From: Streptomyces sp. CA-278952
Lineage (GTDB): Bacteria; Actinomycetota; Actinomycetes; Streptomycetales; Streptomycetaceae
Length of the DNA: 64,000 bases
Direction: 5' to 3'
Assembly: GCF_028747205.1 (NCBI RefSeq)
Contig: NZ_CP112880.1
Span: 3,844,001-3,908,000, forward strand
Part shown: positions 41,447 to 50,938 of the stretch, piece after piece
Position numbering within the stretch: position 1 is the stretch's first letter
Layout: every line of letters starts with the position of its first letter
Translations under genes and position numbers: made by a program
The notes under the pieces: generated by a model
Database searches by the model: none
What the model was told of the DNA's origin: nothing
Seen by the model: the letters and a program-made list of their open reading frames with translations, nothing else

Positions 41447-44400
41447 GTGAGCAGCAGGCCATCCCGAGGCACTGCTCGCCTCGCAGCCATACTCGATGCC
41501 CTTCCTGACGGGCTTCTGCTCGTCAATTGCAACGGCACGGTCGTCAACGCCAACGCCATCGCCCTCGAAATGTTCGAGACCCCGGGCACCGCGCTCGTCG
41601 GTCGCGGACTGCTCGATCTGCTGCCGGAGTTCGACTCCACGCTGATCCCGGGTTCGATGCGCCGACCCGAGGCTGCGGACGAGCAGGGCAGGACCAAGCC
41701 GACGCGGATGACCGCGCGGCGCACCGACGGCCACGAGTACCCGGTCGAGGTCACCAGCGCGAACGTCGACAGCGGTCAGGCCGCGTACAACGACATCCAC
41801 TCGAGCTACACCGGTGACGAGCTGCTCATGCTCGTCGTGCGGGACCTCTCCGGCACCGTCGACACCGAGGCGGAGCTGGCCCGTTCGCAGCGGCAGACCG
41901 AGATGATCCTGCGGGCCGCCTCCGAGGGCGTCGTCGGCACGGACACCGACGGGCGCGTCGTCCTCGTCAACCCCGCCGCCGCGCAGATCCTCGGCTTCCG
42001 GGCCAGTGACCTCGGCGGTCAGGAGCTGCATCCGCTGATCCTGCACTCGCGGGCGGAGGGCGAGCCGTTCCCGTACGAGGACTCCCCACTCGCCGACACC
42101 CTCAAGTCCGGGCGCAAGCACCGGGTGCGCGGGCAGGTGCTGTGGTCCAAGAGCGGCGCGCAGGTGCCGGTGGACCTCACGACCGCGCCGGTACGGGACG
42201 GGGACCAGCTCGTCGGCGCGGTGATGACGTTCACCGACCGCCGGCCGTACGAGGAGTTGTCGGCGCAGCACAGAAGCGTCGTCGCCGAGCTGACCACGAG
42301 CCACTCCGCCGAGGTCACCGCGCTCAAGGAGGCGCACGCCGCCGAGCTGGAGGCGTTGAAGGAGGCGCACACCGCCGAGCTCGCCGACCGTAGCGAGCGG
42401 TACGCCGCCGAGATCGAGGGACAGGCCGAGCTGCTCGCCTCCCTGGGCGCCCAGCACTCCCAGCTCACCGCCGTCCTCGGCGGTTCGCTGCGCGGGCCCC
42501 TGGAGGAGCTGCGCGGCGAGCTGTCCACGCTGGCCTCCGACCCGGCCGGTCAGCTGTGGCCCGAGGCCAACCAGATCCTGCACCACCTCGCCGCCGGGTA
42601 CGCACGGATGACCACGCTCGTCGACAACGTGCTGGGGTACCAGCGCCTGGACGCGGGGGTGGAGGGGCTGCACAAGGCCCCGGCGATGGTGGACGGCATC
42701 GTCACGGGCGGTATCGACGGGGCGGTCGAGCTGATCGGTCCCGGGCGCGCCCAGTTCGCCGTGCACGCCCCGCCGATCGAGGCCGAGGTCGACGCACCCC
42801 GGCTCGCGACCGCCATCGCCCACCTCGTCGCGGACGTCTGCGGCGTCGATTCGACCGGCAAGACCCGGGCCGTGCCCGGGGGCGGCTATGTCGACTCCAC
42901 CGTGGTCGTGGCCGCGGCCCAGCGCGGGGACGTCGTACGGATCGAGGTGCGCGGCCCGTTCGCCGGGGGCGACCCGGTGCACGAGCCGATCGTGCGCGGC
43001 ATCGTCCGGGCGCACGGCGGGGTCCTCCAGACGCACGAGATGCCGGGCATGAGCGGCAGCGCGTACGTGCTCGACCTGCCCATCGGCACCGCGTCCGGCA
43101 CGATCGCGCCCCCGGAGACGGACGGCACCGCCCTGCTGCCGGAACCTCCCCCCGTCGCCTCGTCGCCCGAAGGGCTGGGAGCTCCCGGCGTCACCAGCGG
43201 CGGGCGGCGCCGAGCGCGCCGGTCCTCCACCGACGCGTTCCTGGACAGCCACGGCGGTACGCCGGAGGGCGTCGGCGACCACGCGGTCGGCGCCGTGGCT
43301 CCCTCTCCCGACGACCGCCCGGCCGCCGAGCCGACCGGGCGGCGGCGGGCGCGCCGTGGACCGGCCGCGCCCGAGGAGCAGCAGGCTCCCGAGCTGATCC
43401 CGGCCCAGCAGGGTGAGGGTTCCGGGCGTCGCCGCGGCAGGCCCAGCCCGGCCGAGGCGCCCCCGGGCACGGTTCCGGCCGACGGCGCCCGGGAGCAGCC
43501 CCGGCCACCGCAGCGGGGGGCGCTGGCCCTGACCTCCGCCCCGTCCGCGGCGGCGCCCACCGCCCCTTCCGAGGGGTCGGTCGTCACCGCGGCCGAGAAC
43601 GCCCAGGGCGGCGGCCGCCCGCAGCTCGGGCAGACCGTGCCGCCGCAGGGCGTCCCGGTGGACCCGCAGCAGCCCGTACCGCCCACCGGGCGGCGGGCCC
43701 GTCGTGAGGACGAGCCCGCCCGCCCCGCCCTGCCCGCCCTCCCCTCCGGAAACAGCGGCAACGGCGGCGGCGACAGCGGCAACAGCGGAACTGACAGCGA
43801 TGGCGGGCGCCCCGGGCCGGAGCAGTCCCAGCAGCCCGGGGGGCGGCGTGCCCGGCGTGCGCTGGCCGCCGCCCAGGAGCGCACCGCGGCCGAGGCCGGA
43901 CCGCGCACCGCCTTCGCCCTGCCGCCCGCCGACGCGGACCGGGTGCCGCTCGCCCCCGACGCCCCGGCGGCCCCGGTGGCCCCCAGCGACGGGACGGGCA
44001 CGCACCACGCGCGTACCGCGCCGGAGGCCGGTCACACGCCTCTGCAGGCGCACCCCATCACCCCGGCACACCCCGGCCCGCAGACGGACGGAGCCTCCGG
44101 GCAGGGCTTCCCGGCCGCGCCCGGAGCGGCCCACGCCCCCCGCCTCCCCGGGGCGACACCCCCTGCGCCCGCCCCGCACGACGGCGTACCGGAGTCTCCG
44201 AGCCCGGGGCCGGGCCTCGCGCCGTGGGGCGACACCGGGCAGGACGTCCACCCCGACACCGGACAGGACGGCGCCGGGCGGACCGCCCACACCACCGGCG
44301 TCGCGGGCGTCGCCGATCCGGTGGCGCACCCGGCCGACGGTGTCGCGGGCGTCCCGGCCCCGGACGCGCGGCGGCAGCCGCTGCCCGCCGAGGAGCCGAT

Positions 44401-45622
44401 GCCGGACGGCAGCAACCCCGACTCGACGCAGGGGAGGGCCTTCAGCGTGCGCACGCTGGGCCAGGGCGTGCCGTTCGCCCAGCACCTCGCGCACCAGCAG
44501 AACCAGCCGCATCAGAGCCTCGGCGGGGCCGGCCGGCGCCGCAAGCTCGCCGCCCCGCCGGAGGGCGACCGGCCGGGCCCGGCCCAGCCGACCGGCTCCG
44601 CGCAGCCTCCCGGGCCGCAGCAGCACCAGCCCCGCACCCACCCCCAGGACCAGGGCCAGGATCAGGGGCCGGACCAGGCGCAGGAGCCCGGACGGCCGGG
44701 TCAGCCAGGTCAGCCGCAGGGTGGGCCCGGCGCCGCCTACGGCGAGGGGCAACTGCTCGCGCCGCCCGTCGCGGAGGGGCGCGCGTACGCCATAGGGGCG
44801 CCCGACGAGGGGGCGGAGGGTCCCGAGCCGCTGGACGGGCCCGGAGGCGCGGTCGAGGTCGCCAACCGGCCGCACCCGCACCCGGTCGACGACGAGCTGC
44901 CGCCCGAGCCGCTGGACAACCCGCGTCGGCTGCTGGTCTGGCCCGCGCCCGACGTGCCGACCCAGCAGGCGCTCAGCGACCGGGGCTACCGTCCGGTGAT
45001 CGTGAACTCCCGCGAGGAGGTCGACGCCCAGATCGCCGCGTTCCCCGCCGCGCTCTTCGTCGACCCGCTGACCGGCCCCATCACCCGGACCGCGTTGCAG
45101 TCGCTGCGTCAGGCGGCGGTCGCGGCCGAGGTCCCGGTGCTGGTCACCGCCGGTCTGGGGCAGGCGACCCGGGAAGCGGCGTACGGCGCCGACCCGGCCG
45201 TCCTGCTCAAGGCGCTGGCCCCCCGCGACAGCGAACAGCATCCCTCGCGGGTGCTCCTGATCGAGGAGCACGAGGAGATCGCGGTGGCGCTGACGCAGAC
45301 CCTGGAGCGGCGCGGGATGCAGGTGGCGCGTGCCGCGACGGACAGCGAGGCCGTCGACCTGGCGGGCCGGATGCGGCCGAACCTCGTGGTGATGGACCTG
45401 ATGCAGGTACGCCGCCGGCGCGCGGGGATCATCGACTGGCTGCGGGCCAACGGGCAGCTGAACCGCACCCCGCTGGTCGTCTACACCTCGGCCGGGATGG
45501 ACCAGGCGGAGCTGCCGCGGCTCGCGTCGGGGGAAACCGTCCTCTTCCTGGCGGAACGGTCGACCAGCGACGAGGTCCAGTCGCGGATCGTGGACCTGCT
45601 GGCGAAGATCGGCACCAACTAG
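41447..45622 (+). CDS. 1391-residue PAS / degenerate kinase / receiver-like protein
   Basis: Starts at GTG 41447. Two PAS domains (about residues 8-130 and 145-265), a coiled coil with repeated ALKEAHAAELEALKEAHTAEL-type heptads (about 285-340), a histidine-kinase-like core with no phosphoacceptor His (LGGSLRGPLEELRGELSTLA where SHELRTPL would be) and eroded ATP boxes. A 550-residue Pro/Ala/Gly-rich disordered linker follows with at least six basic GRR(R)ARR motifs. Two receiver-like domains end it: a degenerate one (VIVNSREEVDAQIAAFPAAL) and a better one (VLLIEEHEEIAVALTQTLER, VVMDLMQV). It is probably a signalling scaffold or pseudokinase. Confidence 0.85.
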   Translation: MSSRPSRGTARLAAILDALPDGLLLVNCNGTVVNANAIALEMFETPGTALVGRGLLDLLPEFDSTLIPGSMRRPEAADEQGRTKPTRMTARRTDGHEYPVEVTSANVDSGQAAYNDIHSSYTGDELLMLVVRDLSGTVDTEAELARSQRQTEMILRAASEGVVGTDTDGRVVLVNPAAAQILGFRASDLGGQELHPLILHSRAEGEPFPYEDSPLADTLKSGRKHRVRGQVLWSKSGAQVPVDLTTAPVRDGDQLVGAVMTFTDRRPYEELSAQHRSVVAELTTSHSAEVTALKEAHAAELEALKEAHTAELADRSERYAAEIEGQAELLASLGAQHSQLTAVLGGSLRGPLEELRGELSTLASDPAGQLWPEANQILHHLAAGYARMTTLVDNVLGYQRLDAGVEGLHKAPAMVDGIVTGGIDGAVELIGPGRAQFAVHAPPIEAEVDAPRLATAIAHLVADVCGVDSTGKTRAVPGGGYVDSTVVVAAAQRGDVVRIEVRGPFAGGDPVHEPIVRGIVRAHGGVLQTHEMPGMSGSAYVLDLPIGTASGTIAPPETDGTALLPEPPPVASSPEGLGAPGVTSGGRRRARRSSTDAFLDSHGGTPEGVGDHAVGAVAPSPDDRPAAEPTGRRRARRGPAAPEEQQAPELIPAQQGEGSGRRRGRPSPAEAPPGTVPADGAREQPRPPQRGALALTSAPSAAAPTAPSEGSVVTAAENAQGGGRPQLGQTVPPQGVPVDPQQPVPPTGRRARREDEPARPALPALPSGNSGNGGGDSGNSGTDSDGGRPGPEQSQQPGGRRARRALAAAQERTAAEAGPRTAFALPPADADRVPLAPDAPAAPVAPSDGTGTHHARTAPEAGHTPLQAHPITPAHPGPQTDGASGQGFPAAPGAAHAPRLPGATPPAPAPHDGVPESPSPGPGLAPWGDTGQDVHPDTGQDGAGRTAHTTGVAGVADPVAHPADGVAGVPAPDARRQPLPAEEPMPDGSNPDSTQGRAFSVRTLGQGVPFAQHLAHQQNQPHQSLGGAGRRRKLAAPPEGDRPGPAQPTGSAQPPGPQQHQPRTHPQDQGQDQGPDQAQEPGRPGQPGQPQGGPGAAYGEGQLLAPPVAEGRAYAIGAPDEGAEGPEPLDGPGGAVEVANRPHPHPVDDELPPEPLDNPRRLLVWPAPDVPTQQALSDRGYRPVIVNSREEVDAQIAAFPAALFVDPLTGPITRTALQSLRQAAVAAEVPVLVTAGLGQATREAAYGADPAVLLKALAPRDSEQHPSRVLLIEEHEEIAVALTQTLERRGMQVARAATDSEAVDLAGRMRPNLVVMDLMQVRRRRAGIIDWLRANGQLNRTPLVVYTSAGMDQAELPRLASGETVLFLAERSTSDEVQSRIVDLLAKIGTN

Positions 45623-45660
45623 ACGGACGCAGGGGGACGGAACAGGGCGGGGGCGGAAGA

Positions 45661-45699
45661 GGGCGGGGGCGGTACGGGTGTCCCGTACCGCCCCCGCCC
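45661..45699 (+). terminator. Strong hairpin terminator between PAS and fadD genes
   Basis: 18-bp perfect arms 45661-45678 (GGGCGGGGGCGGTACGGG) and 45682-45699 around a TGT loop, followed by TTGTTT. It can serve both convergent genes. Confidence 0.9.
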
Positions 45700-45701
45700 T
45701 T

Positions 45702-45715
45702 GTTTCACGTGAAAC
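45702..45715. other. parS: parS centromere site (ParB binding)
   Basis: GTTTCACGTGAAAC, a perfect 14-bp palindrome identical to the Streptomyces parS consensus. ParB loads at parS clusters flanking oriC to organise chromosome segregation into spores. It sits in the gap between the convergent PAS and fadD genes, directly after the terminator. I saw no second perfect copy in this window. Confidence 0.93.
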
Positions 45716-45734
45716 CGGAAAAGGGCCCGGCGCC

Positions 45735-47387
45735 TCAGAGCTGGGTGACGTCCAGCTCGCCTTCCGCGTACTGCTTGCGGATCACCTTCTTGTCGAACTT
45801 GCCGACGCTCGTCTTCGGCACTGCGTCGATGACCGACCAGCGCTCCGGCAGCTGCCACTTGGCGATGCCCGACTCGGCGAGGAACTCCTTCAGCGCCTCG
45901 TAGTCGGTCCCGGTGACGCCCTCCTTGAGGACCACCGTCGCCAGCGGCCGTTCGCCCCACTTCTCGTCCGGCACGGCGACGACGGCCGCCTCCGCGACGT
46001 CCGGGTGGGCCATCAGCGCGTTCTCCAGCTCGACGCTGGAGATCCATTCGCCACCCGACTTGATGACGTCCTTGGCCCGGTCGGTGAGGGTGAGGTAGCC
46101 GTCGGTGCTGATCACACCGACGTCGCCGGTCTTCAGCCAGCCGTCCTCGCTGAACTTGTCCTCGGGGCGCAGGTGCTCGCCGTCGGCGCCGCCGTAGTAG
46201 GCGGCGGCGATCCAGTTGCCCCTGACCTCCAGCTCACCGGCCGACTCGCCGTCCCACGGAAGGCGTTCCCCGCCGGGGCCGGCCAGCCGCGCCTCGACCC
46301 CGGCGGGGAAGCGGCCCTGGGTGACCCGGTACGGCCACTCCTCGTCGGCGCTCAGGCCGGCGGGCGGGTGGGCCATGGTGCCGAGGGGCGAGGTCTCCGT
46401 CATGCCCCAGGCGTGGCAGAGCCGGACGCCGAGCTTGTCGTACGCCTCCATCAGCGAGGGCGGGCAGGCCGCGCCGCCGATGGTCACGTTGGCCATGGAG
46501 GTGAGGTCGCGCGGGTTGGCGGTGACCTCGGCGAGCAGGCCCTGCCAGATGGTGGGAACGGCGGCGGCGTGCGTCGGGCGCTCGCTCTCGATCATGTCGG
46601 CGAGCGGAGCGGGCTGGAGGAAGCGGTCCGGCATGAGCATGTTGACGCCCGTCATGAACGTGGCGTGCGGCAGCCCCCAGGCGTTCACATGGAACTGGGG
46701 CACGACGACGAGCGTGGTGTCCTTGTCGGTCAGCCCCATCGACTCGGTCATGTTGATCTGCATCGAGTGCAGGTAGATCGAGCGGTGCGAGTAGACGACG
46801 CCCTTGGGGTCGCCCGTGGTGCCGGAGGTGTAGCACATGGCCGCGGCCTGGCGTTCGTCCAGCTCCGGCCAGTCGTACGTGGTGGGGCGGCCCGCGATCA
46901 GTTCCTCGTACTCGTGCACGCGCGGCGTGACGCCGGCGAGGGCGGAGCGGTCGCCGGGGCCGGACACGACCACGTGCTCGATGCTCGGCAGGTGGGGCAG
47001 CAGCGGCACGAGGAGCGGCAGCAGCGAGCCGTTGACGATCACCACCTTGTCGTCCGCGTGGTTGACGATCCAGGCGAGCTGCTCGGGCGGCAGCCGGAGG
47101 TTGAGGGTGTGGAGCACGGCGCCCATGGAGGGAATGGCGAGGTACGCCTCGACGTGGACGGCGTTGTTCCACATGAGCGTCGCGACCCTCTGGTCGCCGT
47201 CGACGCCCAGCTCGTCGCGCAGCGCGTTGGCCAGCCGGGTGGCGCGTGCGCCGATCTCGGCGAAGGTGGCACGGTGCGGCTCGGGTTCGCCGGTCCAGGT
47301 CGTGACCTGCGACTTCCCATGAATCGTCATCCCGTGGTGCAGGATGCGGGTGACAGTCAGCGGTACGTCCTGCATGGTGCTCAGCAC
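45735..47387 (-). CDS. Fatty acid-CoA ligase (acyl-CoA synthetase)
   Basis: 550 residues from GTG 47387 ([15 protein letters not shown]), with GGGAGGA 6 bases upstream; the ORF is open to 47441. ANL superfamily motifs: AMP P-loop [27 protein letters not shown], the hinge [20 protein letters not shown], and the catalytic Lys in [11 protein letters not shown]. It resembles medium/long-chain ligases of the AlkK/FadD35 type. It activates carboxylic acids to CoA thioesters, a useful first step for the steroid/fatty-acid operon upstream on the same strand. Confidence 0.92.
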   Translation of the reverse strand: MLSTMQDVPLTVTRILHHGMTIHGKSQVTTWTGEPEPHRATFAEIGARATRLANALRDELGVDGDQRVATLMWNNAVHVEAYLAIPSMGAVLHTLNLRLPPEQLAWIVNHADDKVVIVNGSLLPLLVPLLPHLPSIEHVVVSGPGDRSALAGVTPRVHEYEELIAGRPTTYDWPELDERQAAAMCYTSGTTGDPKGVVYSHRSIYLHSMQINMTESMGLTDKDTTLVVVPQFHVNAWGLPHATFMTGVNMLMPDRFLQPAPLADMIESERPTHAAAVPTIWQGLLAEVTANPRDLTSMANVTIGGAACPPSLMEAYDKLGVRLCHAWGMTETSPLGTMAHPPAGLSADEEWPYRVTQGRFPAGVEARLAGPGGERLPWDGESAGELEVRGNWIAAAYYGGADGEHLRPEDKFSEDGWLKTGDVGVISTDGYLTLTDRAKDVIKSGGEWISSVELENALMAHPDVAEAAVVAVPDEKWGERPLATVVLKEGVTGTDYEALKEFLAESGIAKWQLPERWSVIDAVPKTSVGKFDKKVIRKQYAEGELDVTQL

Positions 47388-47544
47388 GGCGTCCTCCCGG
47401 TAGGCGCTACGCGGCAGTAAGGTTCCGCTGATTCTGCGCACATACCAAGCGGTATGTCACTACTCGCGAGAAGATTCCTGCCGGGAACTCCTCGCTGGGG
47501 AGCCGGGTCAGGACCTCCTGAGGGACCTCGCCGGGCCGTCCGGA

Positions 47545-48195
47545 TCAGCGGACCGGCGTCAGCTCCGGGTCCTCGCGGAGCTTGCCGAGAGCACGGGAGA
47601 CCGCGCTCTTGACCGTACCGATCGACACGCCGAGCACCTCCGCCGTCTGGGCCTCGCTCAGGTCCTCGTAGTAGCGCAGGACGACCATCGCGCGCTGGCG
47701 GTCCGGGAGCTTGAGCACCGCGCGCCACATCGCGTCGTGCAACGACTGCTGCTCGGCCGGGTCCGGCGCCGGAAAGGCCTCCCCCTCGGGCAGTTCCTCG
47801 CACGCGAACTCGTCGACCTTCCGCTTGCGCCACTGCGAGGTACGGGTGTTGAGCAGCGCCCGGCGGACGTAGCCGTCCAGCGCCCGGTGGTCCTCGATCC
47901 GCTCCCACGCGACGTACGTCTTGGCGAGCGCGGTCTGCAGCAGGTCCTCCGCGTCGCACGGGTTCGCGGTGAGCGAGCGCGCGGTACGCAGCAGGACCGG
48001 ACCACGGGCCCGTACGTACGAGGAGAACGACGCGTAGGGCGCGTGGGGGTGGCCGGCGGCGGTGGCAGAGGCCGCCCTGGAGGCGCCCGTGCAGACTGGC
48101 GTGGTCATGTACTCCACGCTAGGAGCGGGCGCCGCCGAGGGGATCGCCCCCAGGTCCCGAAGGCTCGTCCGCCTCAGGTTGTAGGGGGTGTGCAC
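47545..48195 (-). CDS. SigE-family ECF sigma factor
   Basis: 216 residues from GTG 48195, chosen because AGGAGGTG lies 5 bases upstream; ATG 48108 is a shorter alternative. Region 2 (LLRTARSLTANPCDAEDLLQ then TALAKTYVAWERIEDHRALD) and region 4 (LPDRQRAMVVLRYYEDLSEA, then VSIGTVKSAVSRALGKLRED) are typical of the Streptomyces SigE-family group. No anti-sigma gene is adjacent. It is transcribed divergently from nothing; its stop is 158 bases before the fadD start. Confidence 0.9.
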   Translation of the reverse strand: MHTPYNLRRTSLRDLGAIPSAAPAPSVEYMTTPVCTGASRAASATAAGHPHAPYASFSSYVRARGPVLLRTARSLTANPCDAEDLLQTALAKTYVAWERIEDHRALDGYVRRALLNTRTSQWRKRKVDEFACEELPEGEAFPAPDPAEQQSLHDAMWRAVLKLPDRQRAMVVLRYYEDLSEAQTAEVLGVSIGTVKSAVSRALGKLREDPELTPVR

Positions 48196-48278
48196 CCTGC
48201 ACCTCCTGAAGGTGGACGGGCCTGCGCCCGGCCGTAAGGGTCCGCCCCCGAGAGCCCCCGGGGGCCGGGCCTCGCCGC

Positions 48279-49445
48279 TCAGCGGTCCGCGCCGATGACC
48301 AGGCCCGACGTCGGAACCCCCGTACCGGCCGTGACCAGCGACCTCGCCGCCCCCGCCACCTGGTTCACCGAGGTCCCCCGGATCTGCCGGACGGCCTCCG
48401 CGATGCCGTTCATCCCGTGGAGGTACGCCTCCCCCAGCTGACCCCCATGGGTGTTCAGGGGCAGCGCGTCCGCGGCGACGAACGCCCCGGCCTCCCCGGG
48501 ACCGCAGAAACCGAACTCCTCCAGTTGCATCAGGACGAACGGGGTGAAGTGGTCGTAGAGGATGCCCACGTCGATGTCGGCCGGCGACAGTCCGGAGCTG
48601 CGCCAGAGCTGCCGGGCGACCACGGCGGTCTCCGGCAGGCCCGTCAGCCCGTCCCGGTAGAAGCTCGTCATCTGTTCCTGCGACCGGCCCGCGCCCTGGG
48701 CCGCCGCGACGACGACGGCGGGCGGTCGGGGCAGGTCGCGGGCGCGCTCCAGGCTGGTGACGACGAGGGCCTGGCCGCCGTCCGTCTCCTGGCAGCAGTC
48801 CAGCAGCCGCAGCGGCTCCACGATCCAGCGGGACGCGGCGTGGTCGGCGAGCGTGATCGGCTTCCCGTGGAAGTACGCCGCCGGGTTCCGTGCCGCGTGG
48901 AGCCGGTCGACCACCGCCACGTGCCCGAAGACCTCCGGGTCGAGGCCGTACGCGTGGAGGTAGCGCTGGGCCGCCATCGCCACCCAGGAGGCGGGGGTGA
49001 GCAGCCCGTACGGCAGGTTCCAGCCGAGCGCCGCGCCCTCGGCGGTGGACTCGCGCCGCTGGACGCCGGAGCCGAAGCGGCGGCCGGAGCGCTCGTTGAA
49101 GGCCCGGTAGCAGACGACGACGTCCGCGATCCCGCTCGCCACCGCGAGGGCGGCCTGCTGCACGGTGGCGCAGGCCGCGCCGCCGCCGTAGTGGACCCGG
49201 GAGAAGAACGACAGCTCGCCGATCCCGGCCGCCTGGGCGACGGTGATCTCGGGGCTGGTGTCCATGGTGAAGGTGACGAGCCCGTCCACGTCGCCGGGGG
49301 TGAGACCCGCGTCGTCGAGGGCGGCGCGGACGGCCTCGACGGCCAGCTTCAGCTCGCTGCGGCCGGAGTCCTTGGAGAACTCGGTGGCCCCGATGCCGAC
49401 GATCGCGGCCTTCCCGCCGAGCGAGTCGGCCCTGCGGATGCTCAT
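48279..49445 (-). CDS. Thiolase-like lipid-transfer protein (Ltp2-type aldolase)
   Basis: 388 residues from ATG 49445, overlapping the MaoC stop as ATGA. Thiolase fold with AIVGIGATEFSKDSGRSELK, VHYGGGAACATVQQAALAVA and GAYLH-like GGQLGEAYLHGMNGIAEAVR, but without the thiolase nucleophile context. This matches Ltp2 of the mycobacterial igr operon, a retro-aldolase that cleaves the steroid propionate side chain and works only bound to the DUF35 domain of ChsH2. Both partners are encoded upstream in the same operon. Confidence 0.85.
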   Translation of the reverse strand: MSIRRADSLGGKAAIVGIGATEFSKDSGRSELKLAVEAVRAALDDAGLTPGDVDGLVTFTMDTSPEITVAQAAGIGELSFFSRVHYGGGAACATVQQAALAVASGIADVVVCYRAFNERSGRRFGSGVQRRESTAEGAALGWNLPYGLLTPASWVAMAAQRYLHAYGLDPEVFGHVAVVDRLHAARNPAAYFHGKPITLADHAASRWIVEPLRLLDCCQETDGGQALVVTSLERARDLPRPPAVVVAAAQGAGRSQEQMTSFYRDGLTGLPETAVVARQLWRSSGLSPADIDVGILYDHFTPFVLMQLEEFGFCGPGEAGAFVAADALPLNTHGGQLGEAYLHGMNGIAEAVRQIRGTSVNQVAGAARSLVTAGTGVPTSGLVIGADR

Positions 49446-49897
49446 GATCCGGCCCCTTCTTCTTCGCCGCTCGGGGCCGGGAGGGTCACGATGACCGTGC
49501 CGGTGACGTGGCGGCCGATGCCGTTGTCGCCAGTGACAGTGACGGTGACGGTGATCGTCGCGCGTACGGGCTCTTCGCCGGCCGGCCAGGCCACCTCCGT
49601 GACGCGGCCGGTCAACCGCATGGCGTCTCCCGGGTAGTTGGGAACGCCCAAGCGGATCGCGACCTTGCGGAGGACGGCATCCGGCCCGAAGTGGTCGGTG
49701 ATGTAGCGGCCGACGAGCCCGTTGGTGGTGAGGATGTTCATGAAGATGTCGGGGGAGCCCTTCTCCCGGGCCAGGTCCGCGTCGTGGTGCACGTCCTGGT
49801 AGTCACGCGAGGCGATGGCCCCGGCGACGATCAGGGTCCGGGTCAGCGGGATCTCCAGGGGCGCCAGCTCGTCACCGACGCGGTACGTGCGTGTCAC
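49442..49897 (-). CDS. MaoC-like hydratase (ChsH1-type)
   Basis: 151 residues from GTG 49897, which overlaps the upstream dehydrogenase stop as GTGA. Single hot-dog domain with YRVGDELAPLEIPLTRTLIV, IASRDYQDVHHDADLAREKG and DIFMNILTTNGLVGRYITDH. It lines up with ChsH1 (Rv3541c), which forms an alpha2beta2 enoyl-CoA hydratase with the MaoC half of ChsH2. The catalytic Asp-His pair (Asp in SRDYQDVHHD) is present in this subunit. Confidence 0.85.
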   Translation of the reverse strand: MTRTYRVGDELAPLEIPLTRTLIVAGAIASRDYQDVHHDADLAREKGSPDIFMNILTTNGLVGRYITDHFGPDAVLRKVAIRLGVPNYPGDAMRLTGRVTEVAWPAGEEPVRATITVTVTVTGDNGIGRHVTGTVIVTLPAPSGEEEGAGS

Positions 49898-50937
49898 GAG
49901 GCGCCCTCCTGGCCGCTGTCCGCGAGCAACCGGCCCAGTTCCTCCAGGACTTCGCTGCCGCAGCCGAGATACGCGTCGAGCTGACGGCCCCAGAGGAAGT
50001 GCCGGTGGACCGGGTGGTCGAGGTCGGACCCGGTGCCGCCGTGCAGATGCTGGCCCGCGTGGACGACCCGCTTGCCCGCCTCGGAGGCCCACCAGGCAGC
50101 GGTCAGCGCCGCTGCCCCGTACTCCCGCCCGTCGTCCCGCCGCCAGGCCGCCTCGTACGCGGTGACCCGGATCGCCTCGGTGTCCATGTGGGCGTCGGCG
50201 GCGCGGAGCAGGACGCCCTGGTTGGTGGAGAGCGGGCGCCCGAACTGCTCGCGGGTGACGGTGTGGTGGACCGCGCGGGCGAGTGCGCCCGCGCAGACCC
50301 CGGCCTGGAGCCCGGCGAACGCGGTACGGGCGGTGGCGAGGACGGCCGCGTATACCTCCGGCCCGCGCCCAAGTCGCTCCCCGCGTACGCCGTCGAGCAC
50401 CAGCCGCCCCGCCGCCCAGGGCGCGGTCGTCTCCACCGGCACCACGGCCACGCCCGGCGAGCCCGCCTCGACGATCCACAGGGCCCGGTCGGCGTCCGCC
50501 ACCAGCACCAGGGAGGCGTCGCGCAACCAGGGCACCCAGGGCACGGCCCCGTGCAGCGCACCGTCCGACGCGTGTACGCCGCCCCGCGCCGGGAAGGCGC
50601 CCGTCGCCACCGCCGTACCGTCGCGCAGAGCGGGGAGCAGGCGCTCGCGCTGCTCCGGCGTCCCGTGCTCGGCGAGCGCGAGCAGCCCGTACGCACAGGT
50701 GGCCGCGAACGGGACCTGAGCGGTGGTCCGGCCCTGTTCCTCCAGGAGCAGGACGAGGCCGAGCAGCCCGATGTCCTCGACCGCGCCGGGCAGTCCGGCC
50801 GCGCACAGCTCCTTCCACAGTTCCGCGTCGGTGCCCGTTCCTGCCGCCGCCAGCCGCTCGTGGGAGGACAGGTCGCCGAAGATGCGCGCGGCCAGTCCCT
50901 GTGCGGCGGACTGCTCCTCGCTCGGGGTGAAGTCCAT
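49894..50937 (-). CDS. Acyl-CoA dehydrogenase family protein (FadE28/ChsE1-like)
   Basis: 347 residues from ATG 50937, one base after the upstream stop. MDFTPSEEQSAAQGLAARIF opens the N-terminal domain; ARTAFAGLQAGVCAGALARA and TREQFGRPLSTNQGVLLRAA belong to the C-terminal helical domain. The length (347) fits the shorter partner of the mycobacterial ChsE1/ChsE2 heterotetramer. The family works as an alpha2beta2 pair with the 402-residue dehydrogenase of this operon (inference). Confidence 0.85.
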   Translation of the reverse strand: MDFTPSEEQSAAQGLAARIFGDLSSHERLAAAGTGTDAELWKELCAAGLPGAVEDIGLLGLVLLLEEQGRTTAQVPFAATCAYGLLALAEHGTPEQRERLLPALRDGTAVATGAFPARGGVHASDGALHGAVPWVPWLRDASLVLVADADRALWIVEAGSPGVAVVPVETTAPWAAGRLVLDGVRGERLGRGPEVYAAVLATARTAFAGLQAGVCAGALARAVHHTVTREQFGRPLSTNQGVLLRAADAHMDTEAIRVTAYEAAWRRDDGREYGAAALTAAWWASEAGKRVVHAGQHLHGGTGSDLDHPVHRHFLWGRQLDAYLGCGSEVLEELGRLLADSGQEGAS

Positions 50938-50938
50938 C

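Noticed and set aside
41327..45271. 1314-codon open frame on the minus strand opposite the PAS gene
   Set aside because: Antisense shadow typical of high-G+C coding DNA; no ribosome site, no domains, low-complexity composition.
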